A stretch of 12,892 nucleotides of DNA from Burkholderiales bacterium (GCA_016197345.1 JACPVY010000348.1:1-12892), one strand, 5' to 3'; positions 1-7,650 are shown, numbered from the stretch's first letter. The notes: generated by a model from the sequence alone, not told the origin. Numbers and translations are program-made.

Positions 1-1
1 G

Positions 2-853
2 TTCAAACTGCTCGATTCGCATTCGCTTGAGTTATTCATGCAACTTCTTACCGGTGCCAAACGGGCATCGGCGGTGCTCAGCACGCGCGAGGAGCGTGCG
101 CTGAGGAAAGAAGTCAAAAAACAATTAATAGAAGCCGAGATTGACGACGCTGACACGAAAGCCAGAATATTGGTTGAATTGCGCGCCACCACCAATGCCT
201 TGGACTATCTGCCATTGTTGCGTCATCAGGAAAGCAATTTCATTTTAGAGCGCGCGCAAAGCATAGGCTCGCTGATCAATAGCACGAAAAATATTGATGC
301 CGCCGTCAATCGCGTGTCGAAAATTGTCACTACCTTGAAGTCTTTTTCCGCTGTCGATACCGAAGATGAAAGGATTGAGGCCGATCTGAAAGAGGGGATA
401 GAAGCGGCCTTAGCGCAGTACACGCATCAAATCAGCGGTCGCACTGAAGTGGTTCGGCAATACGATGCTTTGCCTATGCTCGTTTGCCTGCAAGATGAAT
501 TGAAATTGGTGTGGATGCACCTGATTCACAATGCGCTGCAAGCGATGGATTATGGCGGTACCTTGACGATCAGCTTGAAACGCATTGGCAACGAAGCGGT
601 GATATCGGTGACAGACAATGGCTGTGGTATCGCTGAAGAAATTCGACATCGGATATTCGAAGCATTCTTTTCGACACGGCCACATGGCGAAGGATGTGGC
701 TTGGGTCTCGATATTGCGAAGAAGATCGTCGCCAAACATCGGGGCCGAATTGAAGTGCAGACTGAGCTTGGCCTTGGCTCTACGTTTTCTGTCTATCTTC
801 CCTATCCAAGCGGCGCTAGCGTCGTCAAAACAAATGAGCAAGCCAGTGTCTAG
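2..853 (+). CDS. Sensor histidine kinase, C-terminal part (5' end outside window)
   Basis: The frame is open to the window edge, so the ATG at 38 is probably internal and the sensory part lies upstream. Numbering from that ATG, residues 10-50 are charged helix. Residues 60-105 are a helical stretch that probably forms the dimerisation helices. A HATPase_c domain follows at about 110-257: N-box Asn165 in LIHNALQAM, G1 box DNGCG (193-197), F-box around FEAFF, and G2 box GEGCGLGLDI (217-226). All ATP-binding boxes are present, so the catalytic domain looks functional. There is no canonical HE(I/L)N-type H-box; the only His in a suitable helix is His63 in LLRHQES. I infer a two-component autokinase of the group with this degenerate phosphoacceptor helix. 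No response regulator follows it on the same strand. The substrate is unknown. Confidence 0.88.
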   Translation, partial: FKLLDSHSLELFMQLLTGAKRASAVLSTREERALRKEVKKQLIEAEIDDADTKARILVELRATTNALDYLPLLRHQESNFILERAQSIGSLINSTKNIDAAVNRVSKIVTTLKSFSAVDTEDERIEADLKEGIEAALAQYTHQISGRTEVVRQYDALPMLVCLQDELKLVWMHLIHNALQAMDYGGTLTISLKRIGNEAVISVTDNGCGIAEEIRHRIFEAFFSTRPHGEGCGLGLDIAKKIVAKHRGRIEVQTELGLGSTFSVYLPYPSGASVVKTNEQASV

Positions 854-858
854 CTCGC

Positions 859-914
859 TGAGCGCTACGGTATTTGCCGTTGGCCAATTCTTCGTTTGCT
901 ATCGCTAGCGCTCA
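859..914. repeat. 9-bp inverted repeat after the kinase gene
   Basis: TGAGCGCTA at 859-867 is perfectly repeated in inverted orientation as TAGCGCTCA at 906-914, with a 38-base loop. It lies in the 86-base gap between the stop of the kinase gene and the stop of the converging solute-binding pseudogene. A stem here could end transcription from either side, but no run of T follows on either strand, so it is not a classical intrinsic terminator. A smaller stem (CTTGC 917-921 with GCAAG 931-935) lies beside it. Confidence 0.3.
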
Positions 915-939
915 ATCTTGCTACATTTCGGCAAGCTAT

Positions 940-1765
940 TCATTTCACCAAGGCCATCAAGGTGATGAATTCGGTCAAGCTGCGTCCGAAGTGACGTTTC
1001 CAAATTTGGTTGATTTCAGAATTAGGGTTCTTGCGTTGCTGCTCAAAAAAACTCTGCGCCGCCGCTTGCAGGTCTTTATCTTCCTTCCGAAACGCCCAAC
1101 CAATTTCATCTGCCGGGCCGACAGGGAAAGCAGTTTTTGAGTTTTTGAATTGATGGTGCGCTGCCCAAATGGCAATGTCAGAATCTGTGATAGTGAAATC
1201 GATGGTGCCAGCTTCGACTGCCGCAAAACTTTCTTGCGTGCTCAGCAACGTCAATTTAACCGGATTGGTGCTCCACGCCGCTTGGTTTTGCGCCATGAGC
1301 CAAGTATGAAAAGAGGTATCTTTTTCGATTGCAGCGGTCTTCCCAGCTAGATCATTGACGTCTTTAATTTGAGCTTGCTTCCCTTTCGGTATGACGACCA
1401 TCATCCGACTGGGGAAGAGAGTAATGAAATCCAGTTTTTTCTGCCGCCACTCAGTTTTAGTGAGGTTGCTCGGATAGAAATCGCATTTTCCCGAGGCCAA
1501 CAGCTTAGGGGTATAAGCATCTTCCCACACCGTTTTGCCCTTTTGTTGAAATATTGCTCTTCTAAATCGACGCGAATAAATTTGGCCTGAATTCCCATCC
1601 CTAGGCTTTGGGAACAATGCAAATGCGCAGTTCTTTTGATGCCTGAATCTCGGCTAGCGAGCGGGCGTGAGCAGAAATCGGCAGTGCGCTACACAACAAA
1701 AAAGCACACAGACTGTGCGTTATTGCACGGCCATGCCGTCTTCGGAATAGGGTAGTGCAAGCCAT
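940..1765 (-). pseudogene. Periplasmic solute-binding protein (SBP family 3-like), frameshifted
   Basis: The original start is ATG 1765-1763, preceded by a near-perfect Shine-Dalgarno AGGAGGTG (1776-1769). The first 54 codons encode a signal peptide (FRRR basic N-region, LCAFLLCSALPI core, AHA cleavage site) and the first strand (KELRICIVPK), then stop at TAG 1603-1601. A second frame resumes with GIQAKFIRVDLEEQYFN (from about 1600). A third frame, from about 1540 to the stop at 940, carries the rest: TVWEDAYTPKLLASGKCDFYPSNLT, then lobe-two sequence including AVEAGTIDFTITDSD and VGPADEIGWAFRKEDKDL. Family members normally have some 30-40 residues between the first strand and the AKFIRVD segment; here there are almost none, so a deletion accompanies the first shift. 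The second shift fits loss of one A from the run at 1541-1544 (expected N-K-K-G-K-T-V). No permease or ATPase gene is adjacent. It once bound a small solute in the periplasm; the ligand cannot be told. Confidence 0.8.
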
Positions 1766-2501
1766 GGACACCTCCTGTGCTGCCGTTTAAAAACACGTCG
1801 TTGAGGCAATTCCCGCAAGCGACCTAGCATCATTTTTTGATATGAAGATGTCAATTGAATGAGCGACGCGAGGTGAGGCTTCAGGAGAAATGCTCAGTGT
1901 TTGAATTTGAATTGATTTTTCGTAATTCTTAGTGTAAATGCGCGTTGCATTGCCATTCTAAAGCAATCATTAAACAAAACCAATACCGCCAATTACTCTC
2001 GTGAGACATCACCTACGCATCCAGCGCAAAGCAAAATATGCTGTTTTCCGATGCTACCTGCGTTAGCGCACGGTTTTGCTGCTAATTTGCTATCGCATCG
2101 CCCGTTGATCTTAAACCTAAGAAATCAAGGGGCAAAGGAAGGTCTCCGCACTTTTGTCAGGCTCGCATTTCCTCGCCCATTGGCATCCTATGACGGCGCC
2201 ACTTGTATGTCCCGCCTTTATGTCCCCTTTTCGCTATCCGTGCGCCATGGCAAGTTTCGAACGCGCCTACGTGTTCATTGATGGTAAGCAATGAATCGAC
2301 TCAGTAAGGCCGCTAAGACCTTGTTTTTGATGGGCTTTTGGTTTCCATAAAGCACCATTAGTGCAAAAAAACCACGCATGAAGCAGGTTTTTATTGGCGG
2401 TGCTGCTGTGTCCCCCAACGCTTGTCCCGACTGGTTACAATTGCTAGCTATCGATTGCGGGCGTGAGCCTGCCTCCCTAGGTTACGTGCAAAGGAGTTTG
2501 G
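1766..2501. other. Long gene-poor region between the pseudogene and the LuxR gene
   Basis: About 735 bases carry no convincing gene. The left end holds the leader and possible promoter of the solute-binding pseudogene. The middle (2051-2281) has an open frame of 76 codons with no ribosome site and no recognisable protein features, which I regard as chance. At 2247-2294 there is a 15-codon frame, MASFERAYVFIDGKQ, that resembles the first strand of a NYN/LabA-type nuclease domain; it may be a relic. At 2352-2364 lies a small imperfect palindrome, GCAC-CATTA-GTGC, possibly an operator. An AT-rich stretch around 2318-2375 could hold the promoter of the LuxR gene (CATAAA near 2346), but no clear -35 fits. 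Confidence 0.5.
1826..1854 (-). promoter_or_regulatory. Possible sigma70 promoter of the solute-binding pseudogene
   Basis: Reading leftwards, TTGACA (1854-1849) is a perfect -35 hexamer. It is followed after 17 bases by GATGCT (1831-1826), a weak -10 with 3 of 6 consensus bases. Transcription would start near 1819 and leave a leader of about 54 bases with a strong AGGAGGTG ribosome site before ATG 1765. The spacing is ideal but the -10 is poor. Confidence 0.35.
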
Positions 2502-3197
2502 ATGAATCCTGCTATTTTCACGCCGTTTCGATTTTTCGGAGACGGTTTGGCGCTCGATTTGCAGCGCCATTATCAAATACCTACAGTTCCGGTAATAAAC
2601 GATTTCCCAGCATTAGCGCAAGTCTTAGAGACGGCGGCGATCAATTGCGTGTTAGTTGATGTCACGCAAGGGATTGATTCTGAGCAATTGCGCCAATTGG
2701 TCGGCGAATGGCCAGCCGTGCGTTGGGTGGCCTTGGGCGTGCGGCATGAAGCGAAGGAAATCGTGCGCTATGCGCGTGATGGATTTAGCGCCTATGTCAA
2801 TTGGCAAGCCGATTTAACCCGGATGCATCAAGTGCTCGACGATGTGATGGCCGGACGCATGAATTGCACGCCAGAAGCCGCCTCCGAATTAATGCGCGCG
2901 CTCTTTCTACAAGCTAATCGCCCGATGCAGGAAGAAGGCCCAAGCGCTTCCCTCACACCACGCGAATGTGATGTCTTGCGGCAAATTAGCCTAGGCTTAT
3001 CCAACAAAGAAATCGCCCGCAGCCTGAATTTGAGCCTAGCGACGGTAAAGCACCATGTGCACAATGTGCTGGAAAAATTGCAGGTCACGCGCAGAGGTGA
3101 AGCGATGCGCAAAGCGCGGGCGGCGCCGTGGATTGCGGGGGTGGTGCGGTTGACGCAAGGTGAGAGCGCTGAGCGGGGGCTAGTGGCAACGGGGTGA
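2502..3197 (+). CDS. LuxR/NarL-family transcriptional regulator
   Basis: 231 residues, the usual size for a NarL/FixJ-type response regulator. The start ATG 2502 is fixed by AAGGAG at 2491-2496. Residues 1-125 have the length and strand pattern of a receiver domain: CVLVDV places Asp53 where the phosphoacceptor should be, and WVALGV matches the fourth strand. The N-terminal acidic pair is not evident (only FFGDG), so phosphorylation is uncertain and this may be an atypical receiver. Residues 150-205 are a LuxR helix-turn-helix: LTPRECDVLR, LSNKEIARSLNLSLATVKHH, VHNVLEKLQV. It should bind DNA as a dimer. Its stop faces the stop of the eCIS effector gene with only 10 bases between them. That position makes it a candidate controller of the injection-system operon, but the sequence does not prove this. 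Confidence 0.88.
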   Translation: MNPAIFTPFRFFGDGLALDLQRHYQIPTVPVINDFPALAQVLETAAINCVLVDVTQGIDSEQLRQLVGEWPAVRWVALGVRHEAKEIVRYARDGFSAYVNWQADLTRMHQVLDDVMAGRMNCTPEAASELMRALFLQANRPMQEEGPSASLTPRECDVLRQISLGLSNKEIARSLNLSLATVKHHVHNVLEKLQVTRRGEAMRKARAAPWIAGVVRLTQGESAERGLVATG

Positions 3198-3207
3198 GTG
3201 CACACCG

Positions 3208-4950
3208 TTACATAAGTCGCAAAATGTAGGGCGGGATGCCACTCAATACAGTAGCAAAACTATCGGCCTTTTTTGGATCCATTGTGCCATCGCGTAACAC
3301 TTTGGCAGCTTTGCATTGCACATCCAATTTGCCCAATAAAGCATTGTAGCGGTTGGCGATTATCTGACCATCTCCTGCCTTATTGCTCTCCATCATTTCT
3401 TTCAAAAGATCAAGTAATCCTATAATCTCAGTAGCTTTTGATTGTATTTTAGTAACATCTTCATTCACTTTCTTCGCCCAGTCGCTGCGGTCTTGCTGCG
3501 AATACGGAATAGATTTATCTATGACTTTTATGTAAAGATTTTTGGCTATAATCAAATTATTTTTTTCTTTACCTAAGTCACTTATTTGTTTATCTAACTC
3601 ATTTACAATTTCGAGGTAGTCGTTGAGCGGCTTGAGATTTGCTTCATACGATTTGATACCCTGAATTAATTTATTGGTGTATTCCGTTGAAGAACGGCTG
3701 TGTTCTGTATAAATTTGGCCAATCCTTGCAGTAATATTCAGAAAATGCTGACGCAACTTTCTATCATCATTTTCCATGGCGCAGTTATCATATAACGCCT
3801 TGATGCCAATCGGTATTTTTGTTTTGTCATTGTTAATTAAATAATTGATATATTGATTGGCAAAAAAATCAGCCCAATGATTCAGTATTCCAATATTTTT
3901 ATTGAATTCCGTGGCATTGTTCTTATCGTCGGCTGAAAGTCCTGACAATTCGGCCCCCTCGCCCGCATTCAAAAACGTGTTTAACAATGTAAAGCCAGCC
4001 ACCTTCCCTCCATGTAATCTAGGAACTTTTTCTACTATGTCTGTTAGAATGCCTCTTGTAGGGCAATTATAGATTTTATCCAATAAATCACGTAAGGCAT
4101 GCAATTTTTTCCAAGTTGAAACATCCAATTTGCGAACTTGGGCTTGTGGCACAAGAGCAGTATGCAAATTGGCTTGCGGCCCCGCCCCCACACCAGAGTT
4201 TGGATTAACATTGTGATGGGAGGCGTTGTTCGAGCCTCCATAAATAGATATGACATCATATTTATATTCGCTGCCAATCTCTTTTAAATTCTTTTTATCT
4301 GGGCTATTTGGATCAAGTTGAATTAAACGGCATTTAAATGTCGTATTCACGTAGTTTTCATCAACATTTGATTTGCTTAATTCAACTGTTGGTGGATGAG
4401 CAACTTCAACCGTGTATTTCACCCAAAGTTTCTTATTATTGACCCAATCAATAACATTTCGTTCTACTTTATTTGAATGCTCAGCATTGGCCGCTGCCGT
4501 AATGGGAAACAAATTACGATCTTCATTCGGCCCACCAACATTATAATTTAGCAAATGACCACGAATATAACGCGAGTTGTTTGCTCTACTTGGGGTTGTC
4601 GCCAATTTGTTCATTAACTTCAATTGCTCACTGCTATTCGTGTCTTTCCCTTCTTGATGTTCAACACCTAAGGGATTAGCCTCCATTTTAGTGGCAACTT
4701 GTTCATTGCCTAACGTCTTGGTTGCGCCCCACGTTATTTTGGTTGTAATGCCATCAAGCAATTTCGTCCCTTTTGTATAATCAACAGGATTAATTTTGAT
4801 ATGCATTTTTCTTTTGCCTTCTTGATCCGGCGGCGTCATGGCGATCTCGGTCAAACGAAAACGCCGCTGCATGCGCGGCAGATAAGCTAACACATCGGTT
4901 AACGATCTTTCTTTATCCATAATTCGATCACCCAACGCAATCGCTTGTTG
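3208..4950 (-). other. Low-G+C C-terminal module of the effector gene (likely acquired or swapped)
   Basis: Composition changes sharply inside the effector gene. A sample line at 3541-3600 has 14 G or C in 60 bases, against 32 in 60 at 5701-5760 in the same gene. The change falls near 4950, about residue 410, just after the conserved helical part. The hexamer GCTAGC, found 15 times in the window, is absent between 2449 and 5215, which includes this whole segment. Polymorphic toxins often exchange C-terminal toxin modules behind a constant delivery region, and this pattern fits that. The boundary is approximate. Confidence 0.6.
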
Positions 4951-6180
4951 CAATTCCGTTTGTTTCTGCGTGCTAGAGCGATCACCAGTTGATGGCGGTT
5001 GCGCCAAGACTTGCTCAATACTCATCGCATTTTGATCTTGCCCTGCCGCGCTGCCACCGCGTACCGCCGCCATTAACCGCCGCCCCGCATTGACAATCCA
5101 CTCCACCAACTTATCCATCGCCTTATCAATCGGTGGCCGTATCTTGGTGTTGATCACATTCATCACCTTGCCCGCGACCCCGCCTAAGCCAACAAAGCCC
5201 GCTAAGAAATTAATCGCTAGCGTCAGCATATTCGCCAGCACCGATTCGACTTTAATCGCCGCATTACCACTCGCGCCGCTAGCGATATCCATCACGGAAT
5301 CGAGGATAGCGCGGCCAACAGCGATGATGCGTTGCAATTGCTGCATGAAGACTTGGATCATGTCCCAAATACTGACGATGGCTGAGATGAAGCCTGCGCC
5401 TGGAATCATGAGGCTAGCGATCTTCGCGGTGGCGCGCGTGACGACATTGGTGTAGATGAAATCCTTAATGGCGTCGATGGCCATGTCTTTCAAATTGGTG
5501 AGATGTTCTTTGATTTTGTCCCACGCGGCGGCTGGCCCTTGCGTCACTAATATCTTCACGATTTCAAAGGTATTTTCTAGCACCACCACCGCAGGCTCGC
5601 CTATCGCCCGCACGAGTTTAGCGCGCAAGGCGGCCCACGAGATGCCCAATACTGACAGCACGAATTTGACGATTTCTTGCAAATTCAGCGCTTGCGGAAT
5701 ATAGACGCCCGGTAACGAGCCCGTTAGCCATTGGATCACGCCATTTTTCAAATGCGTGCCAAAGCGGGTCATGAATTGACGAAAGCCTAGCACCCCAGCG
5801 CGGGCCAGATTGCGCACAAACGGCAGCGGATTTTTGAAAATCTGGCGCAAGCTCGCGCCGACTTTTTTCAAATACGGCATTGCGCCCGGCGCCACCACGT
5901 CAAAAATAATTTTGAGCAATTCCCACACCGCATTGCCAGCCCAGCACAAGAAATCGACAACAAAGCCCGCAAACACGCCTACCACTTTGGCAAACGCGCC
6001 GACTACGGTCAGCACATCGCTTAAAGTGAGACTTTGCAAGGCGGCGATAAAGCGCTGTGGTATGGACGACACCAAACCCACCAGACCCGATAGCGCTGCT
6101 TGGAACCATGCCCACGCCCGCGGAATGGCATTGGCGCGCTGGATGTTTTGCCATACTTCTTCTTCGCCGATCAGTTTCAT
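3208..6180 (-). CDS. eCIS effector-like protein with C-terminal nuclease-type toxin module
   Basis: 990 residues from ATG 6180. Residues 1-375 are rich in hydrophobic and amphipathic helices (VVGAFAKVVGVFAGFVVDFL, KNPLPFVRNLARAG, IQWLTGSLPG, TQGPAAAWDKI, FLAGFVGLGGVAGKV). I recognise this long helical region from proteins carrying an N-terminal DUF4157 domain in eCIS loci. Residues 380-470 are a linker. Residues 535-590 contain YIRGHLLNYNVGGPNEDRN, then NLFPIT..AN..H and an acidic helix. This is the pattern of DNA/RNA non-specific endonucleases and related beta-beta-alpha-metal toxins: His542 is the candidate general base, Asn556 and Asn565 candidate metal ligands. Residues 600-990 are unrecognised and partly coiled coil (about 850-930). 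The part 3' of about 4950 is much poorer in G+C than the rest. The start has only a weak GGTGG ribosome site. The frame continues upstream through a single TAG into the DUF4157 gene, so the two may really be one cargo protein. I see no immunity gene. The toxin role is inference. Confidence 0.75.
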   Translation of the reverse strand: MKLIGEEEVWQNIQRANAIPRAWAWFQAALSGLVGLVSSIPQRFIAALQSLTLSDVLTVVGAFAKVVGVFAGFVVDFLCWAGNAVWELLKIIFDVVAPGAMPYLKKVGASLRQIFKNPLPFVRNLARAGVLGFRQFMTRFGTHLKNGVIQWLTGSLPGVYIPQALNLQEIVKFVLSVLGISWAALRAKLVRAIGEPAVVVLENTFEIVKILVTQGPAAAWDKIKEHLTNLKDMAIDAIKDFIYTNVVTRATAKIASLMIPGAGFISAIVSIWDMIQVFMQQLQRIIAVGRAILDSVMDIASGASGNAAIKVESVLANMLTLAINFLAGFVGLGGVAGKVMNVINTKIRPPIDKAMDKLVEWIVNAGRRLMAAVRGGSAAGQDQNAMSIEQVLAQPPSTGDRSSTQKQTELQQAIALGDRIMDKERSLTDVLAYLPRMQRRFRLTEIAMTPPDQEGKRKMHIKINPVDYTKGTKLLDGITTKITWGATKTLGNEQVATKMEANPLGVEHQEGKDTNSSEQLKLMNKLATTPSRANNSRYIRGHLLNYNVGGPNEDRNLFPITAAANAEHSNKVERNVIDWVNNKKLWVKYTVEVAHPPTVELSKSNVDENYVNTTFKCRLIQLDPNSPDKKNLKEIGSEYKYDVISIYGGSNNASHHNVNPNSGVGAGPQANLHTALVPQAQVRKLDVSTWKKLHALRDLLDKIYNCPTRGILTDIVEKVPRLHGGKVAGFTLLNTFLNAGEGAELSGLSADDKNNATEFNKNIGILNHWADFFANQYINYLINNDKTKIPIGIKALYDNCAMENDDRKLRQHFLNITARIGQIYTEHSRSSTEYTNKLIQGIKSYEANLKPLNDYLEIVNELDKQISDLGKEKNNLIIAKNLYIKVIDKSIPYSQQDRSDWAKKVNEDVTKIQSKATEIIGLLDLLKEMMESNKAGDGQIIANRYNALLGKLDVQCKAAKVLRDGTMDPKKADSFATVLSGIPPYILRLM

Positions 6181-6192
6181 GAAACCACCGAT

Positions 6193-6195
6193 CTA
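6193..6195 (-). other. In-frame TAG separating the DUF4157 gene from the effector gene
   Basis: Reading leftwards the codons are GCG CAA ACC TAG ATC GGT GGT TTC ATG AAA CTG, i.e. A-Q-T-stop-I-G-G-F-M-K-L. The stop of the DUF4157 gene and the ATG of the effector gene are in the same frame, four sense codons apart. From memory, related proteins read through here as one chain (a Leu-Ile-Gly-Gly-Phe-Met-Lys-Leu-Ile-Gly type sequence), so TAG would be a one-base change from TTG. I cannot confirm the homologues here. The context after the stop (ATC GGT) is not a known readthrough signal. Confidence 0.85.
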
Positions 6196-7650
6196 GGTTT
6201 GCGCATTGCGCGGCACGGCTTCCCCGGTTATGGGGTTGCGCGCTAGCACGGCGCATAGCAAATCCCAGGCGCGGGTGCTTTGTGCTAGTCGGGCTAGTGG
6301 TTGCAAGACGGCTTGTTTGACCAGTTCCAGTATTACTCCGACTAAGGTAGTACCCGCCGCGATGAGGCGCTCAATCGGTTCGGTAAACATCCGTTTCGCC
6401 CTATCCCACACGCCGGAGGGACTGAGCAAATCGCGGGCGCCGAGCGAGTCAATGAATCGGCTGAAAGCGCTGCTCAAATCAGAAACCGCCCCCGTGAGGC
6501 GGCCGAATTCACGCTCGGCTACTGCGCCACCGCGTTGCAGCAGGCCATTGGCCTCCAACACTTGCACTAGCAGTGGGCCAGCGGGGATGCATTCGACCAG
6601 CGCGCGCAAGATATTCACGCCACTCCGCTCGACGGTACGGCCAGAAATCGGATTGAAGGCCAGAATCACGGTCAGTAAGGTATAGCCGGGAATATACCTT
6701 GCCTTATCGGCAAAAAAGTCGAGTACCGTTTGAATACCGGGCAAACCCCAGCGTTGTATCGTTTGCGCTGCATTCATGCGCACCGTTGGCGTACGGGCCA
6801 GTGTGCTAGGTAGGCGCGCGCTAGCTTGTGTTGCGCTAGTTGGCGCTAAGGCGGCTAAGGCGGCTGAAGTGGTAGGCCGTTCAAGCATCGTAGCGGAGCC
6901 GCGCGGCGCGCTGCTCGAGGCACTTTGGCGGGCCCCTCCTTGTTGAATCGTGTGGGTTAATTCATGGGCAAGTAATTCCCTGCCTTCATCTGTATCTGGA
7001 TTGAATTGCCCCGCAGCAAAAAAAATGTGCTCACCCACAGTAAAGGCTTGCGCCTGTACTTGATTGGCCAATTTGGCTGCGCGTGCGTCGGTATGGATTT
7101 TTACCCGCGCAAAATCAGCGCCAAAACGCGGTTCCATGAACTGTTTGACTTTGCCGGGCAAGGCTTCGCCAGCCTGTTGTTCTGCTGCGATTTCACGGCT
7201 GACCTCGCGTGAAGCGTGAGTCGGGCTGCCATCGGCGCGGGTTTGGCGTTGTAGGCGTGGCGCGGCTTGACGCAACAGTGCCGTTGCAGCAGAGGCAGTA
7301 CCGCTATTTACCCGCACCAAAGGGCGGCGGGCAAGTGTGGTAGGGGCCGAGCCTGCAACATGTTTTGCAGCAGTGTCACTAGCAGTGGCACTGGATTGCG
7401 GACTAGGCATGCGTGCGACTTGACGTCCGATAGCTTCGGCTTCGCGTTCAGCACTATCCCCCGGCGATGAAATTGCCAACCGCGTCTGCGCCGCCCAGGC
7501 AGGAGCAGATTGGCTGATATGCGGCAGGGCAGTGGCAGCAGCATTACCGATGCGCTGTTGCATACTCACTGGCGCGGGCGCCTGCACGGGGGCGCTCGCA
7601 CGACGTTGCACGCTCGCGCGAGCTTGGACGACACTGCGCACCCGGTTCAT
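6193..7650 (-). CDS. DUF4157-domain protein, eCIS cargo leader
   Basis: 485 residues. Residues 1-55 are an Ala/Arg/Gln-rich low-complexity leader. SSPGDSAEREAEAIGRQVARM (61-81) is the short charged motif that I recall preceding DUF4157 in eCIS-linked proteins. Residues 82-155 are a disordered linker. The DUF4157 domain spans about 160-240: ALPGKVKQFMEPRFGADFARV, KIHTDARAA, AQAFTVGEHIFFAAGQFNP, and ELLAHELTHTIQQGG, with HELTH at 229-233. HExxH is the zinc metallopeptidase signature; whether this domain cleaves anything is not established from sequence. Residues 241-300 are another linker. Residues 301-485 are helical and hydrophobic and end in NPITGEAVPRNAQT before the TAG. DUF4157 is a known marker of eCIS-associated toxins or cargo. 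The gene starts 12 bases after the stop of the upstream 291-residue gene, with a weak GAGAG ribosome site, so the two are probably cotranscribed. It may be the N-terminal part of a single cargo protein continued by the 990-residue gene. Confidence 0.88.
   Translation of the reverse strand: MNRVRSVVQARASVQRRASAPVQAPAPVSMQQRIGNAAATALPHISQSAPAWAAQTRLAISSPGDSAEREAEAIGRQVARMPSPQSSATASDTAAKHVAGSAPTTLARRPLVRVNSGTASAATALLRQAAPRLQRQTRADGSPTHASREVSREIAAEQQAGEALPGKVKQFMEPRFGADFARVKIHTDARAAKLANQVQAQAFTVGEHIFFAAGQFNPDTDEGRELLAHELTHTIQQGGARQSASSSAPRGSATMLERPTTSAALAALAPTSATQASARLPSTLARTPTVRMNAAQTIQRWGLPGIQTVLDFFADKARYIPGYTLLTVILAFNPISGRTVERSGVNILRALVECIPAGPLLVQVLEANGLLQRGGAVAEREFGRLTGAVSDLSSAFSRFIDSLGARDLLSPSGVWDRAKRMFTEPIERLIAAGTTLVGVILELVKQAVLQPLARLAQSTRAWDLLCAVLARNPITGEAVPRNAQT

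Noticed and set aside
2352..2364. GCAC-CATTA-GTGC palindrome resembling an NtrC-type site upstream of the LuxR gene
   Set aside because: The arms are only four bases, the inner bases do not fit the NtrC consensus, and no sigma54 promoter (TGGCAC-N5-TTGC) was seen nearby. It is kept only as a possible operator in the intergenic entry.
2378..2659. 93-codon plus-strand frame overlapping the start of the LuxR gene
   Set aside because: It is out of frame with the well-supported LuxR gene, lacks a ribosome site, and its second half is an off-frame reading of the regulator.
3233..3300. T-rich run near GGCCTTTTTT considered as a terminator for the LuxR gene
   Set aside because: No stem of useful length precedes the T run, and it lies within the coding region of the effector gene.
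5090..5704. Two plus-strand open frames with hydrophobic, membrane-like translations
   Set aside because: They are mirror images of the helical, hydrophobic region of the effector gene on the minus strand, with no ribosome sites and no recognisable family.
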